Source of the DNA: Holophagales bacterium
Lineage (GTDB): Bacteria; Acidobacteriota; Thermoanaerobaculia; UBA5066
Reading direction: 5' to 3'
NCBI GenBank assembly: GCA_016716705.1
Contig: JADJVF010000037.1
Coordinates: 1 to 64,000 of the forward strand
DNA length: 64,000 bases
Part shown: positions 17,731 to 26,835 of the stretch, piece after piece
Layout of the letters: each line of letters begins with the position of its first letter
How positions within the stretch are numbered: the first letter of the stretch is position 1
Made by a program: the position numbers and the translations under genes
The notes under the pieces: model-generated
The model's input: only the letters and a program-made list of their open reading frames with translations
The model's database searches: none
What the model was told of the DNA's origin: nothing

Positions 17731-18779
17731 GCGGCCCTCCCGACGCCGCCGCGCTGAGGGAAGGGCTCTCGACGCACCGGGCGGGAGACTTCACGCTCGA
17801 GTCGGGCGAGACGCTGCGCGACGTGCGCCAGGCCTACCGGCTCGAGGGAGCGATCGACGCGGACGGCGGAAACGTCGTCCTCCTCTTCCACTCGCTCACG
17901 GGCTCCCCCGCCGACCTCGGCGGGTGGCGCCCGTTCGTCGGCCCGGGCCTGCCCATCGACACGCGCCGCTACGCCGTCCTCGCCCCGAACCTCCTCGGTT
18001 CGTGCTACGGCACCCGCTTCCTGCGCGGAGCCGGCCGGGCCGACGCTCCCCTCGCCGTGACGACGCGCGACATGGCGCGCCTCGCGGAGCTTCTCGTCAG
18101 GGACCTCGGCATCCCGCGCCTCGCCCTCGTCGCCGGGGGCTCGCTCGGCGGCATGGTGACGCTCGAGTACTGCGCGACGTTCCCGGAGGCGTCGCGGGCG
18201 GCGATCTCGTTCGCCGCCCCCGCCTCTCCCACCGCGTGGGGCGCGGCGTGGAATCACGTCCACCGGACGGCGATCGAGGCCGCGCCCCGGTCGGGCCTCG
18301 CCCTCGCACGGATGGTCGGAATGCTCACCTACCGGACGCCGGGGGAGATCGAACGTCGCTTCCGCCCGCCCACTCCAGCCAGCCACCCCGTCCGCGACTA
18401 TCTCGAGCACCACGGAGAGAAGCTCGTCCGCCGCTTCACGACGAAGAGCTACCTGACGCTCCTCGACGCCATCGACTCCCACAACGTCGCGAGGGGCCGT
18501 GGCAGCGTGGCGCGCGCCCTTTCTCCCGTCCGGGAATCGCTCTCGGGAGTCGGCATCCCGGGCGACCTCCTCTACCCGCCCGAGGAGGTGCTCCGGTGGA
18601 CCCGAGCGGCCGGTGCCCGCTACCGCGAGCTCGCTTCCCCGAGCGGCCACGACGCATTCCTCCTCGAAACGGACTCGGTCGGGGCGATCCTCGCCGAGGC
18701 CCTGGGCTCGGAGCCGGCCACGCCGGTGCCTCTCCTTCCGCCCCGCACGCAGCCGAGCCCTTTCGCAGTGCTGGAGTAG
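17727..18779 (+). CDS. metX: Homoserine O-acetyltransferase
   Basis: A 350-residue alpha/beta hydrolase that acylates homoserine, supplying MetY with its substrate. Motifs: VVLLFHSLTGS, NLLGSCYGTRF, the nucleophile elbow VAGGSLGGMVTLEY with the catalytic Ser, VGIPGDLLYPPEEV with an Asp, and SGHDAFLLE with the catalytic His near the C terminus. These match the MetX family. Starts at a GTG overlapping the aspartokinase TGA, so translation is likely coupled. Some MetX enzymes use succinyl-CoA; partnership with MetY makes acetyl-CoA the likelier donor. Last recognisable gene of the methionine operon, 36 bases before the next lipoprotein gene. Confidence 0.93.
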   Translation: MSGPPDAAALREGLSTHRAGDFTLESGETLRDVRQAYRLEGAIDADGGNVVLLFHSLTGSPADLGGWRPFVGPGLPIDTRRYAVLAPNLLGSCYGTRFLRGAGRADAPLAVTTRDMARLAELLVRDLGIPRLALVAGGSLGGMVTLEYCATFPEASRAAISFAAPASPTAWGAAWNHVHRTAIEAAPRSGLALARMVGMLTYRTPGEIERRFRPPTPASHPVRDYLEHHGEKLVRRFTTKSYLTLLDAIDSHNVARGRGSVARALSPVRESLSGVGIPGDLLYPPEEVLRWTRAAGARYRELASPSGHDAFLLETDSVGAILAEALGSEPATPVPLLPPRTQPSPFAVLE

Positions 18780-18815
18780 CGCCTCCCGCTGATAACCTCC
18801 CCAGCGGACTTCGCC

Positions 18816-20300
18816 ATGCGATCCGCTCGCACTTCCGTTCCCGCCTCCCTCGCGCCCCTCGGGCTTCTCGTCCTCTTCGCCGCGACCTCCTGCGGCCGTG
18901 GGGCCTTCGATCCCGTCCCGACACCGCTCCCGGCCGGCGAGGCGTGGGTCACCCACCTCTCCCGCGATCTCGCCCCCTTCTGGCTCCGGCCCGAGGCGCT
19001 CGGGTCGCCCGTCGGCGCGTTCCCCACGTTCCGCTGCGACGACGGGACCCTCGTCCAGCCCGACCTCCCGTGCGGCGAGATGCTCGTCGCCGGACCCTGG
19101 GTCTCCTCGCAGCTCGGCAAGGAATTCACGCGGATGCGGTCGCGCCAGACGTACTTCTACGGCGTGGCCTTCCACATGACGGGCGAGGAGAGGTACCTCG
19201 CCCTCGCGAAGGCCGGCGTCGAGCACCTTCGCACGCACGCTCTCGACAGGACGAACCGGAGCGCCGTGTCGTGGTGGCGCGGCGACGAAGCTCACCCGCC
19301 CGCCGATGCGAGGAACTCGCAGGACCTCGCCTATGCGAACCTCGGCCTCGCCTTCTATGCCTACCTGACGCGCGACCCCGAAGTGCTGGCCGACGCGCTC
19401 CTCCTCTACGACGGCATCTTCGAGCGGTACGACGACCGCTCCCGCGGGCTCCTCCGCTGGGCGGCCGGCGGCGTCGGCGGCGAGATGGCCCGGATCGAGC
19501 TCGTCGCGCAGCTCGACCAGGTGAACGCCTACGCGCTGCTCCTGGCCTCCGTCGCCCCCGAGCCCCACCGTTCGAAGCTCCGCACGGACCTCGCGCGGAT
19601 CGCTCGAATACTGATCGACCGGTTCTGGAGCGAGGAGCTGGGGCTCTTCCGCGGCTCGCTGCACGACCCGCTCGAATCGGGGCTCGGCTCCCGGCACACC
19701 GACTTCGGCCACACGATCAAGGCGCTCTGGATGATCGAGAGGACGGGCGCGCTCCTCGGCGACGCGAAGCTCTCCTCGTGGGCCCGGGAGCGGATGCCGA
19801 AGGTCTTCGCTCTCGCGTTCCTCCCGCGCGACGGCTGCTGGGCCTCGGGCCTGCGCCGGGACGGGTCGATCGACGCGGGCGTCACCTGGTGGATCGCCGC
19901 CGAGCTCGACCAGGCCGCCGCGACCCTCGCCCTCACCGACCGCCGGTACACGGGCTATCTCGAGAAGACGTACGCCTGCTGGCTCGACCGGCTCGTCGAC
20001 CGGGAGAACGGAGAGGTCTGGAGCTGGATCGACCTCGACAGCGCGGCGCGGCGCGGCGCCAAGCAGCACCTCTGGAAGAACGGGTACCACTCCGCCGAGC
20101 ACGCGCTCGTCTCGTACCTCACGGCGCAGGAGCTCCACGGAAAGCCCGCGACGCTCCACTTCGCCTTCGCGACGACGCCGCCGCTCGAGGAGCTGAGGCC
20201 CTACTTTTTCGCCGGCGAGGCGGGCTCCGTCGAGGAGAGCGTTCTCGAGTACAGCCCGGGGCCAAGGCGCGTCACCGTCTCCTTCCGGCGACTCCGTTGA
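18816..20300 (+). CDS. Lipoprotein related to N-acylglucosamine 2-epimerases
   Basis: A 494-residue protein with a lipoprotein signal (LLVLFAATSC as lipobox) and an (alpha/alpha)6-barrel-like body. Repeated helix pairs with aromatic and acidic residues (YFYGVAFHMTGEERYLALAKAGVEHL, LAYANLGLAFYAYLTRDPEVL) and the late HTDFGHTIKALWMIE and LWKNGYHSAEHALVSY resemble the AGE/cellobiose-epimerase superfamily, whose catalytic histidines lie in such motifs. A lipidated AGE protein would act on sugars outside the cytoplasm, which is not usual for that family. It lies just after metX on the same strand, but no metabolic link is evident. The substrate is unknown. Confidence 0.7.
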   Translation: MRSARTSVPASLAPLGLLVLFAATSCGRGAFDPVPTPLPAGEAWVTHLSRDLAPFWLRPEALGSPVGAFPTFRCDDGTLVQPDLPCGEMLVAGPWVSSQLGKEFTRMRSRQTYFYGVAFHMTGEERYLALAKAGVEHLRTHALDRTNRSAVSWWRGDEAHPPADARNSQDLAYANLGLAFYAYLTRDPEVLADALLLYDGIFERYDDRSRGLLRWAAGGVGGEMARIELVAQLDQVNAYALLLASVAPEPHRSKLRTDLARIARILIDRFWSEELGLFRGSLHDPLESGLGSRHTDFGHTIKALWMIERTGALLGDAKLSSWARERMPKVFALAFLPRDGCWASGLRRDGSIDAGVTWWIAAELDQAAATLALTDRRYTGYLEKTYACWLDRLVDRENGEVWSWIDLDSAARRGAKQHLWKNGYHSAEHALVSYLTAQELHGKPATLHFAFATTPPLEELRPYFFAGEAGSVEESVLEYSPGPRRVTVSFRRLR

Positions 20301-20329
20301 GTTCCGCTGCGGGGTGAGAACATCCCGCG

Positions 20330-21400
20330 GTGACCTCCGACGCCGAACTCCTCGCATCCCGCATCTCGAACGCCACGCTCGCCGTCCACGACGTCCTCAC
20401 GATCTACCTCGGCGAGAAGCTCGGCTTCTACGACGACCTCGCGCGGCACGGCCCCTCGACCCCGTCCGAGCTGGGCGCTCGCACCGGGACCCACGAGCGG
20501 TACGTCCGCGAGTGGCTCGAGCAGCAGGCGGCGGCGGAGATCCTGGGCTGCGTGGATCCGGCCGCACCCGCCTCCGAACGGCGCTTCTTTCTCCCGCCCG
20601 GCGCCGCCGAGGTCCTGACGGAGCGAGACAGCCTCCTCTGGTCCGTCGCGCGGCCCCGCAGCCTCGTCGCCCTCGCGCAGAAGCTGCCGGCACTGCTGGA
20701 GGCGTTCCGCAGCGGCGAGGGCATTCCGGAAGGCACCGACGACGCGCGGACCGCCCAGGCCGACCTCGGCCGGGCCGCCTTCCTCCGGTTCCTCGCGGCG
20801 GACTGGATCCCCCGCATCGCCGACGTGGACGCCCGCCTGCGCGAAGAGCCCCCGGCGCGCGTCCTGGACGTCGGCTGCGGCGCCGGCTGGGCCTCGATCG
20901 CGCTTGCGAAAGGCTACCCCCTCGTTCGCGTCGACGGCCTCGATCTCGACCCGGTCGCCCTCGAAGCGGCCCGCGTGAACTCGGAGGAGCACGGCGTCGG
21001 CACGCGCACGGCGTTCCACGCCGTCGACGCCGCCTCGCCCGGTCTGCCCGGAGGCTACGACCTCGTCCTCGCATTCGAGTCGCTCCACGACATGCCACGC
21101 CCGGTCGAGGCCCTCGGCGCGATGCGCCGCCTCGCGTCACCGGCCGGAACGGTCCTCGTCATCGAGGAGAAGTCCGGCGAGGCCTTTTCCATCCCGGCCA
21201 CCGCGAACGACCGGCTCAACTACGGCTGGAGCGTCCTGACCTGCCTCCCGTCCGCGATGAACGGTCCCGGCGCTGCGGGGACGGGAACCCTCCTGCGCCG
21301 CGGCACTCTCGAACGCTACGCCCACGAGGCCGGCTTCTCGTCGATCGAGGACGCGGGCGTTCCGCACGAGGCCTGGACCTTCTGGCGCATGAGGCCCTGA
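20330..21400 (+). CDS. SAM-dependent methyltransferase with N-terminal winged helix
   Basis: A 356-residue class I methyltransferase starting at a GTG. Residues about 20-90 form a winged-helix dimerisation region (LTIYLGEKLGFYDDLARHG, STPSELGARTGTHERYVREWLEQ) as in Rv2258c-like enzymes. The SAM-binding domain begins at RVLDVGCGAGWASIALAKGYP, with the acidic ribose ligand in VDGLDLDPVAL and motif IV in YDLVLAFESLHDMPRP. The C-terminal RRGTLERYAHEAGFSSIEDAGVPHEAWTFWR is typical of the group. The methyl acceptor cannot be deduced. It starts 29 bases after the AGE-like gene and may be co-transcribed. Confidence 0.85.
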   Translation: MTSDAELLASRISNATLAVHDVLTIYLGEKLGFYDDLARHGPSTPSELGARTGTHERYVREWLEQQAAAEILGCVDPAAPASERRFFLPPGAAEVLTERDSLLWSVARPRSLVALAQKLPALLEAFRSGEGIPEGTDDARTAQADLGRAAFLRFLAADWIPRIADVDARLREEPPARVLDVGCGAGWASIALAKGYPLVRVDGLDLDPVALEAARVNSEEHGVGTRTAFHAVDAASPGLPGGYDLVLAFESLHDMPRPVEALGAMRRLASPAGTVLVIEEKSGEAFSIPATANDRLNYGWSVLTCLPSAMNGPGAAGTGTLLRRGTLERYAHEAGFSSIEDAGVPHEAWTFWRMRP

Positions 21401-21529
21401 GCCGGCCGGGCCCTGCTTCAGCCGGTCGCGCAGGAACGGCAGCGTTGCCGGCTGTACTCCGCGTCGGGATCGGCGGCCGGACTCACCGGTCGCGTTCTCC
21501 GCACTAAACTCGGCCGCAGTGGGAGCGTT

Positions 21530-22285
21530 GTGAAGATCGTCCGGACCGGTCCGCTGGCGTTCACGGTGGCGTTCGAGTCGGAGGAGGAGCTCGCCGCGGA
21601 GGCGCGGACGAACCTCTCGGCCGGAGGCCTCCGGCTCCCGACGGCGGAGAAGCTCGCGATCTTCTCGCGACTCTCCCTCGTCCTTCGGCTCGCCGGGGGG
21701 GGCGAGGCCACTGCCAGCGCGACCGTCGTCGCCCCGCTGCCCGACGGCGTCGCCCTCGCCGTGGACGGCGACACCGCCGCGCTCGTCGAGGCCCTCCGCG
21801 CCCCGCCGCAGACTCCGGGGGAGGCGGGGCTCGAGGAAGCCGTCGAAGAAACAGACGACGAGGACCAGGGCGCGCCCCGCGGAAACGTCTGGGACCGCCT
21901 CCGCTCGATCTCCCGAATGGAGAAGCTCCTCCTCGCCCCGAAGGCCGACCGGGTCGAGCGCGCGATCCTCGCCCAGGACTCCGACCCGCAGGTGCTCTAC
22001 TCGCTCCTGAAGAATCCGCGACTGACCGCCGACGAGGTGATCCGAATCGCCAAGTCCCCGTTCCTCACGTTCCAGACGGCCGAGGCGATCATGAAGTCGA
22101 CCCAGTGGCTCTCGAACCTCGAGGTACGGGTCGCTCTCGTCCACAACGCGAAGACTCCGCCCGCCTTCGCCATGCGACTCCTGCACACTCTCCCGGAGTC
22201 GGAGGTGAGGACGATCTCCCATGGCGCCGCGACGAGCATGGCGCTCAAGCAGGCGGCCCTGAAGAAGCTCCAGGGCTACACGTAG
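21530..22285 (+). CDS. PilZ-like domain protein with C-terminal helical repeats
   Basis: A 251-residue cytosolic protein starting at a GTG. The first 85 residues have a PilZ-like barrel pattern (TNLSAGGLRLPTAEKLAIFSRLSLVLRL), although the RxxxR and D/NxSxxG c-di-GMP motifs are not complete (NLSAGG is there, but no arginine pair before it). A Glu/Asp-rich linker (about 100-115) leads to a helical second half with leucine-rich-variant-like repeats (LAQDSDPQVLYSLLKNPRLTADEVIRIAKSP). Proteins of this architecture occur in Acidobacteriota and Myxococcota-like genomes; their role is unknown to me. Binding of c-di-GMP is therefore doubtful. Confidence 0.55.
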   Translation: MKIVRTGPLAFTVAFESEEELAAEARTNLSAGGLRLPTAEKLAIFSRLSLVLRLAGGGEATASATVVAPLPDGVALAVDGDTAALVEALRAPPQTPGEAGLEEAVEETDDEDQGAPRGNVWDRLRSISRMEKLLLAPKADRVERAILAQDSDPQVLYSLLKNPRLTADEVIRIAKSPFLTFQTAEAIMKSTQWLSNLEVRVALVHNAKTPPAFAMRLLHTLPESEVRTISHGAATSMALKQAALKKLQGYT

Positions 22286-22426
22286 GGGTACCGTCGCGCG
22301 CACGGGGGTGCGTTCGAAGCCCACGCTCCGTGGCAGAATCCGCCGCCAACCGCGAATGGAGAGGCCCCTGCCGACACGACGGCCTGCCGTCGAAGCGTTC
22401 CGTTCACCCTCCGGGCAGGAGGCCCC

Positions 22427-25400
22427 CTGAGCAGCGCCCGGCGGGCGTCCGTCCTCGAGACGGTCCTGAGGATCCAGCCCGGCGAGGGGACCCGCGTCGG
22501 GCTCATGCTCGCCTTCTCGCTCCTCGCGGTCGGGGGCGTGGTCATCACCGGCCAGGTCGTGGGCCGCTCGCTCTTCCTGAGCGCGCTCCCCCCCTGGGCG
22601 ATCCCGTTCCGCTTCCTCCTCCCGCCCCTCGCGCTCGTCGCGGCCGTGGCCCTCCACGGGCGCGCGGCCCGGCACCTGACGCCCCGGCAGCTCGTTACGG
22701 CCACGTTCGGGCCCATCGTCGCGTTCGTCGTCCTCGCGCGGATCCTCATGCCGACGCCGGTGGGCGAGACGCTCGCATTCCTGCTGACCCTCGCGGTCAT
22801 GCTCGACGCGGCGGGGAACGTCGTAATGATCGTCTTCTGGACGATCGCCGGCGACGTCTTCGACGCCCGGGAGGCCAAGCGGCTCTTCGGCGTCATCTCG
22901 GGCGGGAGCGTCGTCGCCAACGTGGCCTTCGGGCTCTTCCTCGGCCGGCTCGCGGCCGCGATACGCCCCGCCGACCTGCTCCTCGTGATCGTCCTCGCGG
23001 TCCTCGGCTGCTGGGCGATCGTCCAGCGCCTGACCACGCGGCACTCCCGGCACGAGCCGGCGCCCTCCCCTCAGGAGGCCGCTGCCGGCGCGATCGCGAG
23101 CGAGGGATTCGTCGCCGACCTTCGGACCGTCCTTTCCTCGCCGCTGACGCGCACGCTCGGTGCGGCCCTCGTCGTCGTCGCCCTCGTCGGGACGATCGCC
23201 GACTACCAGCTCGACCTGACGCTGAAATCCGTCTACGGCGCGGACGCGAAAGGGATGGTCGGGTTCCTCTCGAACTTCCGCGTCGCCGCCGGCGTCGTCG
23301 GGCTCGTCGTCCAGTTCGCCGTCGCGGGACGCCTCATGGAGCGCTGGGGCGTCCTCGCCGCCCTTCTCGTCCTCCCCGCTTCGGTCGCGCTCGGCGGCGT
23401 TGCGGGTCTCGTCACCGGTGGCGCCCTCTGGGCGATCTCCCTCCCCCGCGCCGCGGACATCTCCTTCAAGTACACCCTCAACGACTCCGCGTTCAACCTT
23501 CTCTACCTTCCGCTCACCTCGCGGCAGCGCGCCCGGGCGAAGGCCGTGGTGGACGGCACCCTCAAGCCGGTGCTCGCGGTCCTCCTCGGCCTCGCGTTCC
23601 TCGCGGTGAGCCGGACCGGGAGCACGCATGTCCTCCCGTGGACGGTACCGCTCCTGCTCCTCTCGGGGATCTGGATCGCACTCCTCTTCAGCGCCACACG
23701 ACACTACGTGGACGCGCTTTCGGCGAGCCTGGTGATGAGGCGGCTCGATCTCGGGCGCGGCTCCGTCGACCTCTCGGACGAGACGAGCGCACGCGTCCTC
23801 AGGACGGCCCTCGGTGAGAGCGACGGCCTGCGCGTCCTCCACACGCTCTCGGTGGCGCGAGCTGCTACCGGGTCGGACTGGTCGGATCTCGTGGCCCCCC
23901 TGACGTCGCACTCCGATCCCGAGGTCCGCGCCGAGGCCGCGTCCTACCTCGCCGAGCGCGGGGCGTCCCGCCACGCGGAACGTCTCCGGACCCTGATGGC
24001 CGATCCTGCCGAGTCGACCCGTGCCGCGGCCATCGCGGCGTACTGCCGGCTGTCGGGGGCGGACGCCGTCCCCGTCGTCGTCCCCCTGCTCCAGGACGCG
24101 AGCCTCTCGACGCGAGGCTCGGCCATCGTCGCGCTCATCCGGCACGGCGGTCTCGGCGGTCTCCTCCACGCCGGTCGGCCGCTCCAGGACCTGCTCGTGT
24201 CCCCGGACGCCGGAGAGCGAACGCAGGGCGCCGGAATCCTCGGCGAGCTCGCCGTGCCCGGCTTCTTTCACCCGATCCAGGACCTGCTCGGGGACCCTGT
24301 GCCGTCCGTGCGTGCCGCGGCCCTCCGAGCCGCCCAGAGCGTCGCGGCGCCCGAGCTCGTCCCCGCGCTCCGGAAGGCGCTCGACGAGTCGTCCTCGCGC
24401 GCCGGCGCCGTGAGGGCCCTCATCGCGAGTACGGCGGCGGACCCTCAGCGCCTCGCCGGGATCGCGCTCGACCCGTCGCTGGCGGCCCCGGCGCGTGCCG
24501 CGCTCGTGAGGGCTCTCGGCAAGGCGGGCCCTGCCGCGTCGGCATCCCTCCCGGACTTCGCCTTCGACGAGGAGGAGAGGGTCCGGGCGGCCGCGTACGC
24601 CTCGATGCTCGACCTGCGCGCGCGCGGTCACTCGCCCGCGATCGAACCGGAGCGCCTGCGCGGGCAGCTTCGCAACGAGATCCGCTCCGCCTTCGAGAGG
24701 CGCGGGGCTCTCGCGGACCTCGAGAAGGACTCGGCGCACCCCCTGCTCCTGGACGCGCTCGCCGCAGGGATTCAACGGGACCAGGACCGTGTCCTCGCGG
24801 TCGTCGCGCTGCTCTACCCGCGCCTCGCCCTCGAGCCTCTCCGGCAGGCGATGAGCCAGGCGGACGCGCGCCTGCGGGCGAACGCCATCGAGCTGATCGA
24901 GAACGTCGCCCAGGCCGAGAAGGACGTCCTCGTGCCGTACGTCGGCGGCTCGGCGTCCGAGCGCCAGGAGGCCGCGCGGCTCCTCGGCGTCACGAGCCAG
25001 GCCCCGGACGCGCACGTCGAGAGGCTCCTCGAGAGCCGGGATTCGTGGATCCGCCTCTGCGCCCTCGCGTCGGCGGGCCGCTCCTGTCACGCGGGACTCA
25101 CGTCCCGGATCGAGGCCGAGCTCTCGTCGCCGGACCCGCTCTTCAGAGAGACGGCACGTCACGCCCTCGGGATGCCGGCCGCCGGGGCCGGGCAGACAAT
25201 GGAAGGAGAAAGCCGGATGCCGCTGGCGCCGCTCGAGAAGGTCCTGTTCCTCAAGCAGGTCTCGCTCTTCCGGGAGATCCCCGCCGAGGACGTGGCCGCC
25301 CTCCTTCCGATCGCCGACGAGGTTTCCTTCCAGGCCGGCGACGTGGTCATCAGGGAAGGAGATACCGGAGACGCCCTCTACCTCATCGTGGAGGGCACGA

Positions 25401-25627
25401 TCGGCATTTCCGCCGGCGGCGTTCCGACGGGGAAGCGCCTCGGCTCGCGGGACGTGATCGGGGAGCTTTCGATCCTGACGGGCGATCCCCGCTCCGTGAC
25501 CTGCACGGCCGAGAGCGAGGTCCTCGCCCTCCGGATCCACCGCGAACCCTTCTGGCAGCTCATGCGGGAGAGGCCGGAAGTGCCCGTCGGGCTCGTCAAG
25601 ATTCTCACGGGCTACATCAGGAAGTGA
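22427..25627 (+). CDS. Membrane transporter-like domain fused to HEAT repeats and a cNMP-binding domain
   Basis: A large protein (1,066 residues from the CTG) in three parts. Residues 1-430 hold about twelve hydrophobic helices resembling NTP/NDP exchange (ADP/ATP translocase-like) or MFS proteins. About 470-910 is a row of HEAT-like repeats (SDPEVRAEAASYLAERG, DPVPSVRAAALRAAQSVAAPELV). About 930-1,066 is a cyclic-nucleotide-binding domain (FLKQVSLFREIP, GDTGDALYLIVEG, and the phosphate cassette IGELSILTGDPRSVT with Glu and Arg in place). The first in-frame ATG (22505) would cut the conserved LRIQPGEGTRVGLML N terminus; the CTG at 22427, six bases after AGGAGG, keeps it. No other start codon is available in frame there. 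The lipoprotein gene follows 20 bases later. Confidence 0.8.
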   Translation: MSSARRASVLETVLRIQPGEGTRVGLMLAFSLLAVGGVVITGQVVGRSLFLSALPPWAIPFRFLLPPLALVAAVALHGRAARHLTPRQLVTATFGPIVAFVVLARILMPTPVGETLAFLLTLAVMLDAAGNVVMIVFWTIAGDVFDAREAKRLFGVISGGSVVANVAFGLFLGRLAAAIRPADLLLVIVLAVLGCWAIVQRLTTRHSRHEPAPSPQEAAAGAIASEGFVADLRTVLSSPLTRTLGAALVVVALVGTIADYQLDLTLKSVYGADAKGMVGFLSNFRVAAGVVGLVVQFAVAGRLMERWGVLAALLVLPASVALGGVAGLVTGGALWAISLPRAADISFKYTLNDSAFNLLYLPLTSRQRARAKAVVDGTLKPVLAVLLGLAFLAVSRTGSTHVLPWTVPLLLLSGIWIALLFSATRHYVDALSASLVMRRLDLGRGSVDLSDETSARVLRTALGESDGLRVLHTLSVARAATGSDWSDLVAPLTSHSDPEVRAEAASYLAERGASRHAERLRTLMADPAESTRAAAIAAYCRLSGADAVPVVVPLLQDASLSTRGSAIVALIRHGGLGGLLHAGRPLQDLLVSPDAGERTQGAGILGELAVPGFFHPIQDLLGDPVPSVRAAALRAAQSVAAPELVPALRKALDESSSRAGAVRALIASTAADPQRLAGIALDPSLAAPARAALVRALGKAGPAASASLPDFAFDEEERVRAAAYASMLDLRARGHSPAIEPERLRGQLRNEIRSAFERRGALADLEKDSAHPLLLDALAAGIQRDQDRVLAVVALLYPRLALEPLRQAMSQADARLRANAIELIENVAQAEKDVLVPYVGGSASERQEAARLLGVTSQAPDAHVERLLESRDSWIRLCALASAGRSCHAGLTSRIEAELSSPDPLFRETARHALGMPAAGAGQTMEGESRMPLAPLEKVLFLKQVSLFREIPAEDVAALLPIADEVSFQAGDVVIREGDTGDALYLIVEGTIGISAGGVPTGKRLGSRDVIGELSILTGDPRSVTCTAESEVLALRIHREPFWQLMRERPEVPVGLVKILTGYIRK

Positions 25628-25647
25628 CCGCTGCGGAGATGCGACCG

Positions 25648-26820
25648 ATGAGATGCTCGAACGTTGTCCCCCGCCTGATGTCCGCCGTGGCCGCCCTCGC
25701 CCTCGGGGGCTGCGTCACCCACGGCGCTCTCTCGAACCGTGCCGTGGACTACAACACCGCCGCGGAGACCGCCCGGAACGAGATGCTCCTCATGAATATC
25801 CTGCGGGCGCGGGATCGAAGGCCGATGGTCTTCACGGGCCTCTCCCGCATCACCGGCAGTGTCCGCGCGGAATCGCGGATCGGCGCGGCGGTGTCGACGG
25901 GCTCGGCGGCCCCGGACGTCCAGGCCTTCTCGCCAAGCTTCGGTTTCAGCGACTCGCCCACCTTCGACGTTGCGGTCCTCGACTCGCAGGAGTTCACGCG
26001 CGGCATCATGACCCCCGTCGGCACGGAGATCCTCGAGTACTTCTGGGACCAGGGCTACAACCGGGAGGTCCTCCTCTACCTCGTCGTCGACCGGGTCGAG
26101 CTGGAGTGCCCGGCACCGGGAAGCGCGCTGTCCGCCGTTCTCGAGAACGACCCCACGGAACCTTCGTTCGCGGCGTTCGGATCCCTCGTCGCCGACCTCG
26201 CCGACAAGGGCCGCTGGGAGTTCGACGACTTCCGCACCGAGAAGATCGGCCCGCCCGTGGACGCCGCAGAGGCCCGGCGCCTCCCGACCCTCGTGCAGAT
26301 GGCAAACTCGCCCCTCCGGCTGCGGCCCGTCGGAGACGGGACGTTCCAGCTCGAGAAAACGTCCACGAAGCTGAGGCTCGCGGCTTCCGGGTCAGGGACG
26401 TGCGGGAAGCAGGACCGCGTCGAGGTCCGGCTCTATGACTCCCGGGGAGCCCTCGAGGCAGCGGCCAGGCTCGCGCCCGGCGAACCCCGTGGACGGCTCG
26501 TCATGCGCTCGCCACAGTCGATCCTCCACTACCTCGGGGAGCTGGCCCGTCCGGAACGGGAGGTCGTCATCCGCCCGCGGCGTCCGGACCAGCCGGCATC
26601 CGAGCGGCGCCTCTTCGCCGTCCGGCCGGCAGGCGCGTGCTCCGGGAGCGAAGTGAACGTCCGCTACGACGGCGGGAAGTGGGCGATTCCGCGCGGGACG
26701 GCCGACTGCGACGCCGGCCGTTCCATGCAGTCGCTCGCCATCACGGCCCAGCTCCTCTCGCTTCTCCAGTCGGCCAAGGATCTCCCGACGACCTCGACGG
26801 TCCGGATCGTCGGGCAGTAG
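25648..26820 (+). CDS. Conserved hypothetical lipoprotein
   Basis: A 390-residue exported lipoprotein. Of two close ATGs (25639, 25648) the second has the right spacing (nine bases) from GGAG at 25635-25638; the first abuts it. Signal and lipobox: SAVAALALGGC. The mature start AVDYNTAAETARNEMLLMNILRARDRRPMVFTGLSRITGS belongs to a widespread unnamed family with the pattern YN.A...A.NE.LL.NILRA..R.P..F, found in several diderm phyla. The rest is beta-rich with late SMQSLAITAQLLSLLQSAKDLPTTSTVRIVG. It lies directly behind the transporter-HEAT-cNMP gene and is likely in its operon. Function unknown. Confidence 0.7.
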   Translation: MRCSNVVPRLMSAVAALALGGCVTHGALSNRAVDYNTAAETARNEMLLMNILRARDRRPMVFTGLSRITGSVRAESRIGAAVSTGSAAPDVQAFSPSFGFSDSPTFDVAVLDSQEFTRGIMTPVGTEILEYFWDQGYNREVLLYLVVDRVELECPAPGSALSAVLENDPTEPSFAAFGSLVADLADKGRWEFDDFRTEKIGPPVDAAEARRLPTLVQMANSPLRLRPVGDGTFQLEKTSTKLRLAASGSGTCGKQDRVEVRLYDSRGALEAAARLAPGEPRGRLVMRSPQSILHYLGELARPEREVVIRPRRPDQPASERRLFAVRPAGACSGSEVNVRYDGGKWAIPRGTADCDAGRSMQSLAITAQLLSLLQSAKDLPTTSTVRIVGQ

Positions 26821-26835
26821 GCACGCGCCGGCGGC

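Noticed and set aside
21137..25540. A 1,467-codon open minus-strand frame opposite the transporter fusion
   Set aside because: Low-complexity Glu/Arg/Asp-rich translation, no domain; the plus strand has clear membrane, HEAT and cNMP domains.
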